64,000 bases of DNA, taken from NCBI GenBank assembly GCA_947488345.1, contig CANKZQ010000002.1:186001-250000 (forward strand). Reading direction: 5' to 3'. This DNA is from an uncultured Flavobacteriaceae bacterium (GTDB lineage: Bacteria > Bacteroidota > Bacteroidia > Flavobacteriales > Flavobacteriaceae). Of the stretch, positions 50,285-59,080 are shown in pieces. A program made the position numbers and the translations under genes. The notes beneath the pieces were generated by a model. The model was not told the origin of the DNA, did no database searches, and saw only the letters and a list, made by a program, of their open reading frames with translations. Each line of letters opens with the position of its first letter. Position 1 is the first letter of the stretch.

Positions 50285-52549
50285 ATGGAAAAAAAACGCT
50301 ATTCACCGGGTGTCTTACAGTATATTCCCTTTTTTTATGTTATCTGGTCTGATGATTTATTGTCGTATTCTGAGGTCGCCGTTGTAAAAAACGCCATCGA
50401 ACATGATGATACACTTCAAAAAGACGATTATACCTACTTAACAAAGTATTTAAACAGAAATAAACCTCCCACAAATCAAGAGTTGAAACAATGGAAAAGC
50501 ACCATTTCCAACGCTCAAATTAAACTCGTTGAAACCGATACCTATCCCCTTAGCACATTTAGTCAAAAAATGGTCTGTCACCATTATGCCGAATGTCCAT
50601 TCAACACGCATTTAAAAGACATAGAAATAAATCTAGGCATTCAGCCCAATCACTACAATCATTTATTTGAAGTTGCCATCGTAAAAGAAATTACTTCTAC
50701 ATTTTATGACGCCCATGAGATAGACAATCTATTAAAACAAGACCATTCGACCGTCGTTGATAGTTTTAGACACTTATTAAAAGCCCCTATTTTCGACTGG
50801 AGTATCAAAAGAACAAAAGAAACGTTTCGAGCACATGTTTTAAAACAGGTCGAATTTTTGGCGCATAATGGCATGGGTGCAATGGCCTATCCATCGGCCT
50901 ATGGAGGCACCAATAATATGCCTGGCTATGCCGCTATTTTTGAACATCTTATGTATGTTGATGGTAGTTTAGCTGTAAAATTTGGTGTGCAATTCGGCCT
51001 TTTCGGTGGCAGTATCCAAAAATTGGGCACCCAACAACATCATGACACCTATTTAGCAGCCACAGGTACCGCAAAACTGCTGGGCTGCTTTGCCATGACC
51101 GAAACTGGTCACGGCTCTAATGTAAGAGGTATAAAAACGACCGCGACTTATGATAAAACAACCGATAGTATCATTATCCACACGCCCGGTACTAACGACA
51201 ATAAAGAATATATTGGAAACGCCTTAGATGCGACCATGGCTTCTGTGTTTGCCCAATTAATCGTCGCTGGAAAAAATCATGGTGTGCATGCTATTTTAGT
51301 CAACATTCGAGATGAACAACACCGTCTAATGCCGGGTGTTCGTATCGAAGACAATGGCTACAAATTGGGCCTCAATGGCGTAGATAATGGTAAAATATGG
51401 TTTCATCAAGTACGAGTTCCGAGAGAGAATTTGTTAAATAAGTATGGTACGATTCAATCAGATGGCACCTATCATTCTGATATTGAAAACCCAAGTAAAC
51501 GCTTTTTTACTATGTTAGGCACCTTGGTTGGTGGTAGAATTTGTGTGGCACGAGCAGGTCTTGGTGGCGCCAAAAAAGCCTTAACCATTGCCGTAAAACA
51601 TGCACTAAAAAGACGGCAGTTTAACGACAGTATCAAAGTGCAGGAAGATTTACTCATGGACTACCCTACCCACCAACTGCGCTTAACCCCTGCCATTGCC
51701 AGCTGTTATGTCTATGGTATCACCCTCACACATATGATGAAGGAATATAGTGACCCGTCTATTATAGACAAGCGGAAAATAGAAACACAGGCTGCCGGAC
51801 TCAAATCGATCATTACCTGGTTTGCAAATGCTACTATTCAAGAATGTCGAGAAGCCTGTGGCGGAAAAGGTTATCTCATGGAAAATCAAATAACCGACCT
51901 TAAAGGTGATGTTGACATTTTTACAACCTTCGAAGGTGATAATCATGTACTTCTTCAATTGGCTGCCAAAGGCGTCTTGTCGGATTTTAAATCAGAATTC
52001 AACAGTGCAGGCTTTACAGCAGTGCTTAAATTATTAAGCACAAGACTTGCAGATACCTTTAGCACTATCAACCCTGTGTACACCAATAACGTAGACAAAG
52101 AACATTTGTATAGTTCAAAATTTCATAAGCATGCCTTCGATTATCGTACGCGAAAACTCACCTATTCAATTGCCATGCGTATTCGTAATTATATCAAAAA
52201 AGGAATACCGTCATATCAGGCCTTTTTAAAGGTACAAACACACTTGCTGACCTTAGGAAAAGCCTATAGCGTAGGCTTAGCATATGATACGTTCGTCACC
52301 TATACTGATGCGATAAAAGATGAAAAATATAGAGCCCTATTTCATAAATTAGGAGTGTTATATGCGCTACATGAATTGAGAAAAGATGCCTCTTGGTATC
52401 TAGAACAAGGATATATTGGCGGCACCAAATCAAAGGCTATGCGCCAACGCGTTGAGCGTCTCTCTACAGAATTGCGTCCGCATATAGGTGTTTTAGTCGA
52501 CGGGTTTGGAATACCCGACCATTGCATGACGGCGCCTATTGCTAGGTAA
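50285..52549 (+). CDS. Acyl-CoA oxidase/dehydrogenase family protein (ACOX-like)
   Basis: 754 residues, the length of acyl-CoA oxidases and well above the ~380 of dehydrogenases. The flavin-binding core has LLGCFAMTETGHGSNVRGI and the substrate region has KLGLNGVDNGKIWFHQVRVPRENLL. The helical domain carries REACGGKGYL and TTFEGDNHVLLQLAAKGVL, with the catalytic Glu in FEGDN. It should oxidise acyl-CoA to the 2-enoyl-CoA, passing electrons to oxygen (oxidase) or a carrier. It is cytosolic, with no targeting signal. Neighbours are unrelated. The N-terminal ~120 residues look like the ACOX N-terminal helical part. Confidence 0.9.
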   Translation: MEKKRYSPGVLQYIPFFYVIWSDDLLSYSEVAVVKNAIEHDDTLQKDDYTYLTKYLNRNKPPTNQELKQWKSTISNAQIKLVETDTYPLSTFSQKMVCHHYAECPFNTHLKDIEINLGIQPNHYNHLFEVAIVKEITSTFYDAHEIDNLLKQDHSTVVDSFRHLLKAPIFDWSIKRTKETFRAHVLKQVEFLAHNGMGAMAYPSAYGGTNNMPGYAAIFEHLMYVDGSLAVKFGVQFGLFGGSIQKLGTQQHHDTYLAATGTAKLLGCFAMTETGHGSNVRGIKTTATYDKTTDSIIIHTPGTNDNKEYIGNALDATMASVFAQLIVAGKNHGVHAILVNIRDEQHRLMPGVRIEDNGYKLGLNGVDNGKIWFHQVRVPRENLLNKYGTIQSDGTYHSDIENPSKRFFTMLGTLVGGRICVARAGLGGAKKALTIAVKHALKRRQFNDSIKVQEDLLMDYPTHQLRLTPAIASCYVYGITLTHMMKEYSDPSIIDKRKIETQAAGLKSIITWFANATIQECREACGGKGYLMENQITDLKGDVDIFTTFEGDNHVLLQLAAKGVLSDFKSEFNSAGFTAVLKLLSTRLADTFSTINPVYTNNVDKEHLYSSKFHKHAFDYRTRKLTYSIAMRIRNYIKKGIPSYQAFLKVQTHLLTLGKAYSVGLAYDTFVTYTDAIKDEKYRALFHKLGVLYALHELRKDASWYLEQGYIGGTKSKAMRQRVERLSTELRPHIGVLVDGFGIPDHCMTAPIAR

Positions 52550-52596
52550 ATTGAGGCTATCATGAATTCGCCTAGGTAGCAATCAAAAAGCTAACA

Positions 52597-53651
52597 CTAT
52601 GACGATCTATCTTTACGATAAGATGAAGGAGTTGTTTCTTCGAATTTCTTGAATGCGGTATTAAAAGAAGAAAGGCTATTAAAACCACAGTCGAATGCAA
52701 TAGAAGAAATGGTTAAGTTTTGAGTATGCGTATCAACAAGCATTTTTTTTGCATCCTGCACACGATGATAATTAATAAAATCATTGAAATTTCGTTTGGC
52801 ATATTGATTGATCGATTCAGAGATATGCTGAGGGCTCTTACCCACCAACTTACTCAATCGTTTCAATGACAAATCGGGCTCTAAATACAATTTATGATCA
52901 GTAATTAATGATGATAATTTGTGAAATAACATGCTCTGATCTCCCTCTTTAAAAACAGCGCCATCAAGCTCAGTAATTCTTAATTCAAAGGCCTTATAAC
53001 TCAAAAAATAAACCGCTACAGAATACATAATCGGTCCAGTGATATAAGGTACCGCATCATCAACGATATTTAAGAAAAAGGAAATCCATATAACTATAAA
53101 GCCCGCAATAAGTAGCTGCAGCCAAGTGAGAACAGCTTCTTGAGATTTTGTTTGTACTTCTTTCATGTTGGCCTTCTTCTTTTTAATGAATATGCTTCTG
53201 GCCAAAAAAATATAAAAAGCAAAATGTAAATAAATAAAAATGAGAATACTCCCAAATACAATAATAGCTTGTTTATTATTGGTATCAAACCAATTTTTGG
53301 TCACAAAAAAACTAGCAGCAAACAATAAAAAAACGGAATTAATTCGAAAATATAACCCCTTGAGATATTGAAATTCACATGGGTCATGGCTAAAACATAC
53401 CACCGTAATAAAGGTCCTATTAATAGCAAAAATGCCAATCCTGCAAAAATAAATAGGGGTTCTAAGTCATTTCCGAAGTTTAGCAATACTGATTTTCCAA
53501 CCCGAAATGCCATGAAAATAAGAATCAATCCTAATAGTATATTCGCTTTGGTCTTTTTCTTTTTTAAAACACATAGATAAACAGCAAATAACACCCCGTG
53601 TAAAAATCCGGCGCTACTAATTATAATGAGAAATATATCTAAGAAATTCAA
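52597..53651 (-). pseudogene. Membrane AraC-family regulator interrupted by a frameshift in an A7/T7 run
   Basis: Two overlapping minus-strand frames make one normal 7TM-AraC protein. The first (from 53651) gives the N-terminal helices with LLIGPLLRWYVLAM and stops at ELIPFFYCLLLVFL. The second continues with FFVTKNWFDTNNKQ through the remaining helices to a complete AraC HTH (LSLKRLSKLVGKSPQHISES; IAFDCGFNSLSSFNTAFKKFEETTPSSYR). The join lies in seven T residues on the coding strand (plus-strand A7, 53305-53311). One more T restores a continuous frame. This is a true frameshift, a slippage/phase-variable site or a sequence error; the rest is well preserved, so inactivation would be recent. 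Confidence 0.8.
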
Positions 53652-53673
53652 TACATTTTTTTTTCAAATGTAG

Positions 53674-54780
53674 CTATATTTTTTCGTTAGCCTCTTCACA
53701 TTTTTTGGCGAATGAAACCAAAGCGAGCATATCATAAAAATCTCCAATTTTACCTCGCATTGCAGCAATAATACCATGTTTCGCTATCAAGACCCTATTG
53801 AGAGGCTTTTGCTGCTTTATCAATAGCTGTTCTATCATCTCCTTGGCTTTCTTTTTGCCATACGTATGATAGATAGTTATTACTTTTACCGCGTTTTCTT
53901 CATCAGTAATTTTCCTTATTTTGGGGGTAATACCTAATTGCTCAATCATTTTTTCAGCTAACGTCCAGGTAGACCAAGGATTTTGTCCAGTGATTAAATT
54001 TTGGTCATGACTCACTTTATCTAAATACATTTCACCTTCATTAAAATTCGCTCCTTGCGCCATCATCTTATCCTGTAAAAGAAAAGGAAAGATAGATCTG
54101 GCTTCTGATATCAAAAGTAATTCTTCAGCATTGGTAAAACCACTTACCTCCTTGTTTTTTAAAAGCGGAGTGCCATTGGTTAGATGTACTTGCACCAAAG
54201 CCGCTGGCCCATGGCATACAGCACCAACTACCTTATTCGACTCATAATACGTTCGTACGATCGACTGAATTGTTTTATTATTAGGAAAATCAAACATAGC
54301 TCCTTTGCCTCCAGCAAAAAAAACCGCCTGATAATCATCGGCAATAACATCGTCTATTGCAATGGTATTGCTTGTTTTATATTGCGCTAGGGTATCGTTC
54401 AAAAAAGCATAATCGAAAGCTCCCATATCTTCATCATCAATAACGACGGGAGGCTTCCCTCCTAACGGACTTGCAATATCGACTTCATAGCCATTTGCTG
54501 TAAACACATAATAAGCTCGGGCCAATTCTGACAATTCATATCCTGTAGCTTTATCAGTAGCTCCCATTTTGTCTGTGCTCGTTACAACAGCTAAAATTTT
54601 ACCACGTTTGGGTTGGATGTTTTCTGACAAATAAGGTAAATCACTGGCGAATGTATCTTCTAAGTTGGTGTCTTTAGGCGGAATTAAACTCTTGAACCAT
54701 AATCCGAATACTAAAAGAATCACAAAGGTGCTCCCTAAAAAGATGAGTACCCATTTTAAAACACGGTATTTTTTAAACAT
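53674..54780 (-). CDS. Membrane-anchored DJ-1/PfpI (Hsp31-like) family protein
   Basis: 368 residues. An N-terminal helix (WVLIFLGSTFVILLVFGLWF) anchors the protein, with the catalytic domain probably periplasmic. The class I glutamine-amidotransferase-like domain (about 60-290) has the nucleophile elbow AVCHGPA (C189, H190) and an acid Glu82 in GYELSEL, as in Hsp31/YajL-type proteins (chaperone, glyoxalase or protease-like). A C-terminal ~70-residue extension (KVITIYHTYGKKKAKEMIEQ) is not part of that fold. It lies 22 bp upstream of the broken AraC gene on the same strand, so the AraC protein may have regulated it. Exact activity not determined. Confidence 0.85.
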   Translation of the reverse strand: MFKKYRVLKWVLIFLGSTFVILLVFGLWFKSLIPPKDTNLEDTFASDLPYLSENIQPKRGKILAVVTSTDKMGATDKATGYELSELARAYYVFTANGYEVDIASPLGGKPPVVIDDEDMGAFDYAFLNDTLAQYKTSNTIAIDDVIADDYQAVFFAGGKGAMFDFPNNKTIQSIVRTYYESNKVVGAVCHGPAALVQVHLTNGTPLLKNKEVSGFTNAEELLLISEARSIFPFLLQDKMMAQGANFNEGEMYLDKVSHDQNLITGQNPWSTWTLAEKMIEQLGITPKIRKITDEENAVKVITIYHTYGKKKAKEMIEQLLIKQQKPLNRVLIAKHGIIAAMRGKIGDFYDMLALVSFAKKCEEANEKI

Positions 54781-54881
54781 GCTATGTCAATTATAATTTA
54801 TAGCACGAAATAAGATAAAAAAACACCTAAACACTGTTTAAATGATCATTCTGTCAGAGTAAATATTATTGTACTAGCTAA

Positions 54882-55064
54882 TTATTGCGCGATCGGATTG
54901 ATCATAACGCGATGAATCGTATTATAGTTGCAATCGATAATCATTTCTAAAGGATTACAACATTCAATACAATCTTCTATAAACTGCTGTTTTATCTTAT
55001 GTGTTTCAATCCATGTAGAAACTGCATTATAACAATACGGGCAATTAAAGGCATGTTCTTTCAT
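54882..55064 (-). CDS. CPxCG-type small Cys-rich protein
   Basis: 60 residues. The pattern FNCPYC, then ECIECC-like Cys (EDCIECCNPLEM) and a late IDCNY matches the small CPXCG-motif zinc-ribbon proteins widespread in proteobacteria and Bacteroidota. It should bind one zinc in the cytosol. Function unknown. It stands alone between the Hsp31-like and acetylhydrolase-like genes. Confidence 0.85.
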   Translation of the reverse strand: MKEHAFNCPYCYNAVSTWIETHKIKQQFIEDCIECCNPLEMIIDCNYNTIHRVMINPIAQ

Positions 55065-55155
55065 AGGGCTTCGCTTTTATTCGGTTATTTCTAAAGGCTT
55101 AGTTTAGAACGAATTAATATCAACTATAGTGTGTAGCCCATTTACCAATGCTTAA

Positions 55156-56631
55156 TTATGGTATCGCTATCCCTTTCTTAAATACGCTCATTTCTAGAAG
55201 TTTATAAGCGTCTGAAACTGTTGTAGGGTCGGACGTAGGATCCATTTTTAAATGTTTATTAAAAAAGCTAATAACAAGTTCATTTGTAATGCCAATACCT
55301 AATTTAGCATCGATTGTACCAGTTTGTGCTAAACTAGGTACAGGAATCATAAACGGGATATCCATAAAATTTGGATGCCCAGCAGTTAATAATTTGCATT
55401 TATAGAAATAATCAGTGCTCTTATGTTTATAGACATGTGCATTGATATCTGGATGTGCCGCTGGCCAATCTGCAGAAATATACAAGAAGGGTTTTGGATA
55501 AATGGTATCCATCATTTCACCCCATTGAACCCCGTCAATATTGGCAGCAGCTTTGATTCTTTCATCCTTTAGCGCCACTTGACCGGCCGCTCCGCCTCCA
55601 CGCGAATGTCCGAAAACACCTATTTTTTCTAAATCTAATCGATTTTTTAAAAATCCCTGCCGATTCCAAGCCTCAAGCTGATCTATCACATAGCTCATAT
55701 CTTTTGCCCAGCGTTTTACCATATGCGTCACATTATAATCTGTACTCGCTTCTCGAAGAATTTTGTGACGTTCTTCATAAGGTATCTCTGTAGCAAATGC
55801 TTCTTGTATCGGTGTGATATATTGCATGGCATCGGCGCCATCACTCGCTTGAAATTCATAGTCAAAAAGTTTGACACTTCCATCTGGAAAAGTCACACCT
55901 AAACTTTCATAGGTATGATTCATATTTATAATAATATATCCATGACTGGCAATTTCTGTCAACAAAGCATAGTATCCAGAGGCATTCGAGCCATATCCGT
56001 GTGAAAACACTAAAACCGGAAAGGTGCTGTCTGCTATTTCAGCATCTCGATACACATGAGTCTCTACTCTATCTAAATAATCCATGGTAGATGCTGGCAG
56101 TATTCCTCCTCCATATTTGGTTATAAAACTGGTGCGATTGACTTCATCTAAATAAGGTTCTTGTTGAGATGCGTTCGTATTTGAAGTTGGATACCAAACT
56201 TTTACGACGAACTCTCTTTTGTCAGTATCGTCTTTTGTAATGGGTTCATCCATAGCGGTCTTTAGATGAATGATATGTGTCCCCACCCCATAGCTTCCTG
56301 TAGGTGTCGGCAAATTGAAAACGGGCAAGACATTCGGCAACACCCAACTCGGAATGAGCAAAACAACGAGTATGAAGTAGCCTATTCCTCTTTTCAATGT
56401 CAGCTTTATTGATGATTGCTCGTTCGCCATGCTCAGTCTCCAAATGATAAAACCTAATAAACTATATGTCAAAATCATCTGCCATCTCCACCCTTCGAGA
56501 ATCAAATGCAGTACAAAAATGAACAGCACTCCTATAATGAGTGGTTTTTTCTTTATGGTCTTTAAGACAGGACGTTTTACAAAGGGTAATATAGTTACTA
56601 AAAGAAGTAATACAATTTCAAGAATTCTCAT
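55156..56631 (-). CDS. Membrane-anchored alpha/beta hydrolase, PAF-acetylhydrolase-like
   Basis: 491 residues. The first ~110 residues contain three to four membrane helices. The rest is an alpha/beta hydrolase: FPVLVFSHGYGSNASGYY for the oxyanion region, GVFGHSRGGGAAG with the nucleophile Ser in GHSRGG, NIDGVQWG, and a late His in LTAGHPNF. This arrangement resembles the platelet-activating-factor acetylhydrolase II/dienelactone hydrolase group (PF03403). The domain is probably periplasmic and acts on ester bonds of lipids or other acylated compounds. Appears monocistronic. Confidence 0.85.
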   Translation of the reverse strand: MRILEIVLLLLVTILPFVKRPVLKTIKKKPLIIGVLFIFVLHLILEGWRWQMILTYSLLGFIIWRLSMANEQSSIKLTLKRGIGYFILVVLLIPSWVLPNVLPVFNLPTPTGSYGVGTHIIHLKTAMDEPITKDDTDKREFVVKVWYPTSNTNASQQEPYLDEVNRTSFITKYGGGILPASTMDYLDRVETHVYRDAEIADSTFPVLVFSHGYGSNASGYYALLTEIASHGYIIINMNHTYESLGVTFPDGSVKLFDYEFQASDGADAMQYITPIQEAFATEIPYEERHKILREASTDYNVTHMVKRWAKDMSYVIDQLEAWNRQGFLKNRLDLEKIGVFGHSRGGGAAGQVALKDERIKAAANIDGVQWGEMMDTIYPKPFLYISADWPAAHPDINAHVYKHKSTDYFYKCKLLTAGHPNFMDIPFMIPVPSLAQTGTIDAKLGIGITNELVISFFNKHLKMDPTSDPTTVSDAYKLLEMSVFKKGIAIP

Positions 56632-56780
56632 CAGTCAATAATTTAAATGTTTATTACTTCAAATATAGTTTGACTAAAAAGAAATGTCAATGTTAAAACC
56701 CTTCTCAAATCTGTAATATACAGAAGTAAAAAGGGTGGATGTTAAAACCGTAGAGATTTTTATGTCAAACGGTCTATTGT

Positions 56781-58433
56781 TTATTTTTTTAAGTTATCTA
56801 ATTTTCTTTTTGCAATCTTCCCTAAAGAACTGTTCGGGTCTAAATCAATCACCTTTTGAAAACCCGCTTTGGCTTTCTCCGTTTGTTTCATTTGTGCTTG
56901 TAAATTAGCCAGATTATACAAGGCATTGGCAGATTTTGGGTTTAAATCAGCGACCAATTCTAACACAAAATAACCACCTTGTTCATTGCCCATATCTATC
57001 AATCGAAATCCGGCGTTGGTAAATTCTTTTTCAAACTCATAATATTTATACTTCGGATCGTTATTAATCGTTGCAGCATCCCGCTTCAGTTCAGCATATT
57101 TACCTTCCAAAAACAATTCAGTTAAATGCTCTAGAGGTCTGAGAATAAAACCGTCATCAGTATAATTCATGGCTGCTTGTAATACAGGATCTTGATTGGT
57201 CTTGTATTCTTCAAAACTCATATTCACCGCTATATTTGGTAAGGTGGCATCTCTATTTTCCCATTGCGGACGGTCTTGCCACCAAGCAAAAGACAAATAA
57301 GCATTGATCTTACTATTTGGTAAGGTGATTTTTCGATTGTCACCGTAAAAATTCACATTCTCTGCCGTAGGCTCACCAACCAATATAGCTTCTGTATATC
57401 GTTCAATTTCATTAGTTAAATTCTGACAAGCAGAAAAGGTGTCTCTTCCTATAATATAAAATAAATGACCTTTCTTGTTAATCTTGGGTCTCGCCATTAG
57501 GCCTTTGATTAAAAAAAGATTGTTATAATTATTTCCACCACCGTTTAAGCGCACATCATAAATCAATTTATCAACGGCATTCCCATCAATAAAAGCAAAT
57601 AAACGCTTGTAAAAATCCTTCAACGACTCATCTTTATCATTAAAAACAGAACTCTGACGAACATAAACCGTTTTTGAATCTTTCAGGTATTCAAAGAAGT
57701 AAAATTTCTCATTTAAATGCTTTAAATATAATGGTGTTTTGTTAGCATTACGTGTTCCGATCCAATTTTCATTAGGAATGGTGAAATTGATATTTCTTGA
57801 CATTTCTTCTAAAGCAATTGTTGGAAATGTATACTCAAATGTTTTTCCCTCTTTTTCTAAGGTCATTGTTACCGTACTTGTTAATGTCGGAATCACTTTT
57901 TGCGCATGTAATACGGCAGGCACGGTTAAAAATCGTAGGCCATAGGCTTTAAAATAGCTCTCATTCTCTACCGGAACAACAGGGCGTATGTGTTGTAGAG
58001 CCTTGTCGATAGCCACACCTCCAACTTTTATTACCTTCGCTCCTAACGTTTTTTGATGTGATTTTTGTGTGCCTTCTATATACACGCCATCGTTAAAATG
58101 GTATAGATTCACAGGTAAAACTCCACCTGTTGCTACAGTGCCAAATGTAATTTGTGTATGTCCATATTCAAATAACGAGACGATACGCGCCAATGCTACC
58201 TTTACTTCATGGGCTTCCAACGATGGGATTTGGGCATATAACTTTTCAACTTCGGCGTCAAAATCTTTTGCAGTAACCTTTTTAAATAAAAAGGGAAAAT
58301 CAGAATGAACAATATTTTGTAAATATTTTAAATCTTCTTGCCATTGCTTTGCAGACAAGTTTTCTTGTGCAATTAACAGTTGACAACATAAACTGATAAA
58401 AAGGACGATGAGGATCTTTGCGTGTTTCTTCAT
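56781..58433 (-). CDS. Secreted S41-like protease family protein with C-terminal TPR repeats
   Basis: 550 residues with a signal peptide ending LLIAQ. After a helical N-terminal region, a PDZ-like section (LGAKVIKVGGVAIDKAL) leads to an S41 peptidase core (DKLIYDVRLNGGGNNYNN, and GRDTFSACQNLTNEIE with the candidate nucleophile Ser in TFSA). The C-terminal ~100 residues are TPR-like (ALYNLANLQAQMKQTEKAKAGF). Tail-specific proteases cut exported proteins, but many S41-like secreted members in Bacteroidota have unproven activity. Acts in the periplasm or outside. Upstream genes on the same strand start beyond a 126-bp gap. Confidence 0.82.
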   Translation of the reverse strand: MKKHAKILIVLFISLCCQLLIAQENLSAKQWQEDLKYLQNIVHSDFPFLFKKVTAKDFDAEVEKLYAQIPSLEAHEVKVALARIVSLFEYGHTQITFGTVATGGVLPVNLYHFNDGVYIEGTQKSHQKTLGAKVIKVGGVAIDKALQHIRPVVPVENESYFKAYGLRFLTVPAVLHAQKVIPTLTSTVTMTLEKEGKTFEYTFPTIALEEMSRNINFTIPNENWIGTRNANKTPLYLKHLNEKFYFFEYLKDSKTVYVRQSSVFNDKDESLKDFYKRLFAFIDGNAVDKLIYDVRLNGGGNNYNNLFLIKGLMARPKINKKGHLFYIIGRDTFSACQNLTNEIERYTEAILVGEPTAENVNFYGDNRKITLPNSKINAYLSFAWWQDRPQWENRDATLPNIAVNMSFEEYKTNQDPVLQAAMNYTDDGFILRPLEHLTELFLEGKYAELKRDAATINNDPKYKYYEFEKEFTNAGFRLIDMGNEQGGYFVLELVADLNPKSANALYNLANLQAQMKQTEKAKAGFQKVIDLDPNSSLGKIAKRKLDNLKK

Positions 58434-58559
58434 TTTGAATAGATTTTGGTTGATACTATTGTTAGAATCAAAAGTATCTTACATGTTACAACAGTGACAA
58501 TAAAAAGAACTGAATTGTCATTTTTATTGACCGAACTGTAAACAAGTAATTCAAAACTA

Positions 58560-59060
58560 TTATTTCCGTCTTCTCAACACCAAACTGTCAGCAGGATATT
58601 CACGTTTTAACTTCTCCATTTGTTGTTTTGCCCAGTCTGTCAATACAGTACGTTGCTCATTCGAAAGTTTTGCTTCAGGATGTAATCCTAAATACGTATA
58701 CGAAGGTAATGGCATTTCATGTTCTTCAACCATCTCAACAATCTCTTCAAATTTATGGTTTTGAATGCCAATTCTTCGATGCGTAAACTTCGAAAAATTT
58801 AAATCACCCTTCCCATGTTTCACATGGTCATCGAGCCACCAAGCTACCGGTTGTATTTTTGAATACCAAGGATATTCGGTAGTGTTAGAATGACAGTCTA
58901 GACAGGCACCTTTTAATATCACCTGTACCTTTTCTGGAATCTCATATTTGGTCACCATGGCATAAGTCTCATCATTTGAATTGTTCAATTCGGGTCTAAA
59001 AAATTGAATGATGATCAAAGCAATAAGTGCTACTTGTAACAATCTTTTAATTATTTTCAT
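58560..59060 (-). CDS. Exported heme-binding (cytochrome c-like) protein
   Basis: 166 residues with an N-terminal membrane/signal helix. One CxxCH site (CLDCHSNTTEYPWYS) followed by QPVAWWLDDHVKHGK matches the Haem_bd family (PF14376) common in Bacteroidota. The distal Met could be one of the Met in EEHEMPLPSY. It should bind one heme c in the periplasm, perhaps for electron transfer. It starts 20 bp after the BNR-repeat gene and is probably co-transcribed with it. Confidence 0.88.
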   Translation of the reverse strand: MKIIKRLLQVALIALIIIQFFRPELNNSNDETYAMVTKYEIPEKVQVILKGACLDCHSNTTEYPWYSKIQPVAWWLDDHVKHGKGDLNFSKFTHRRIGIQNHKFEEIVEMVEEHEMPLPSYTYLGLHPEAKLSNEQRTVLTDWAKQQMEKLKREYPADSLVLRRRK

Positions 59061-59080
59061 AATGTGTTTTTATAAGCTGA

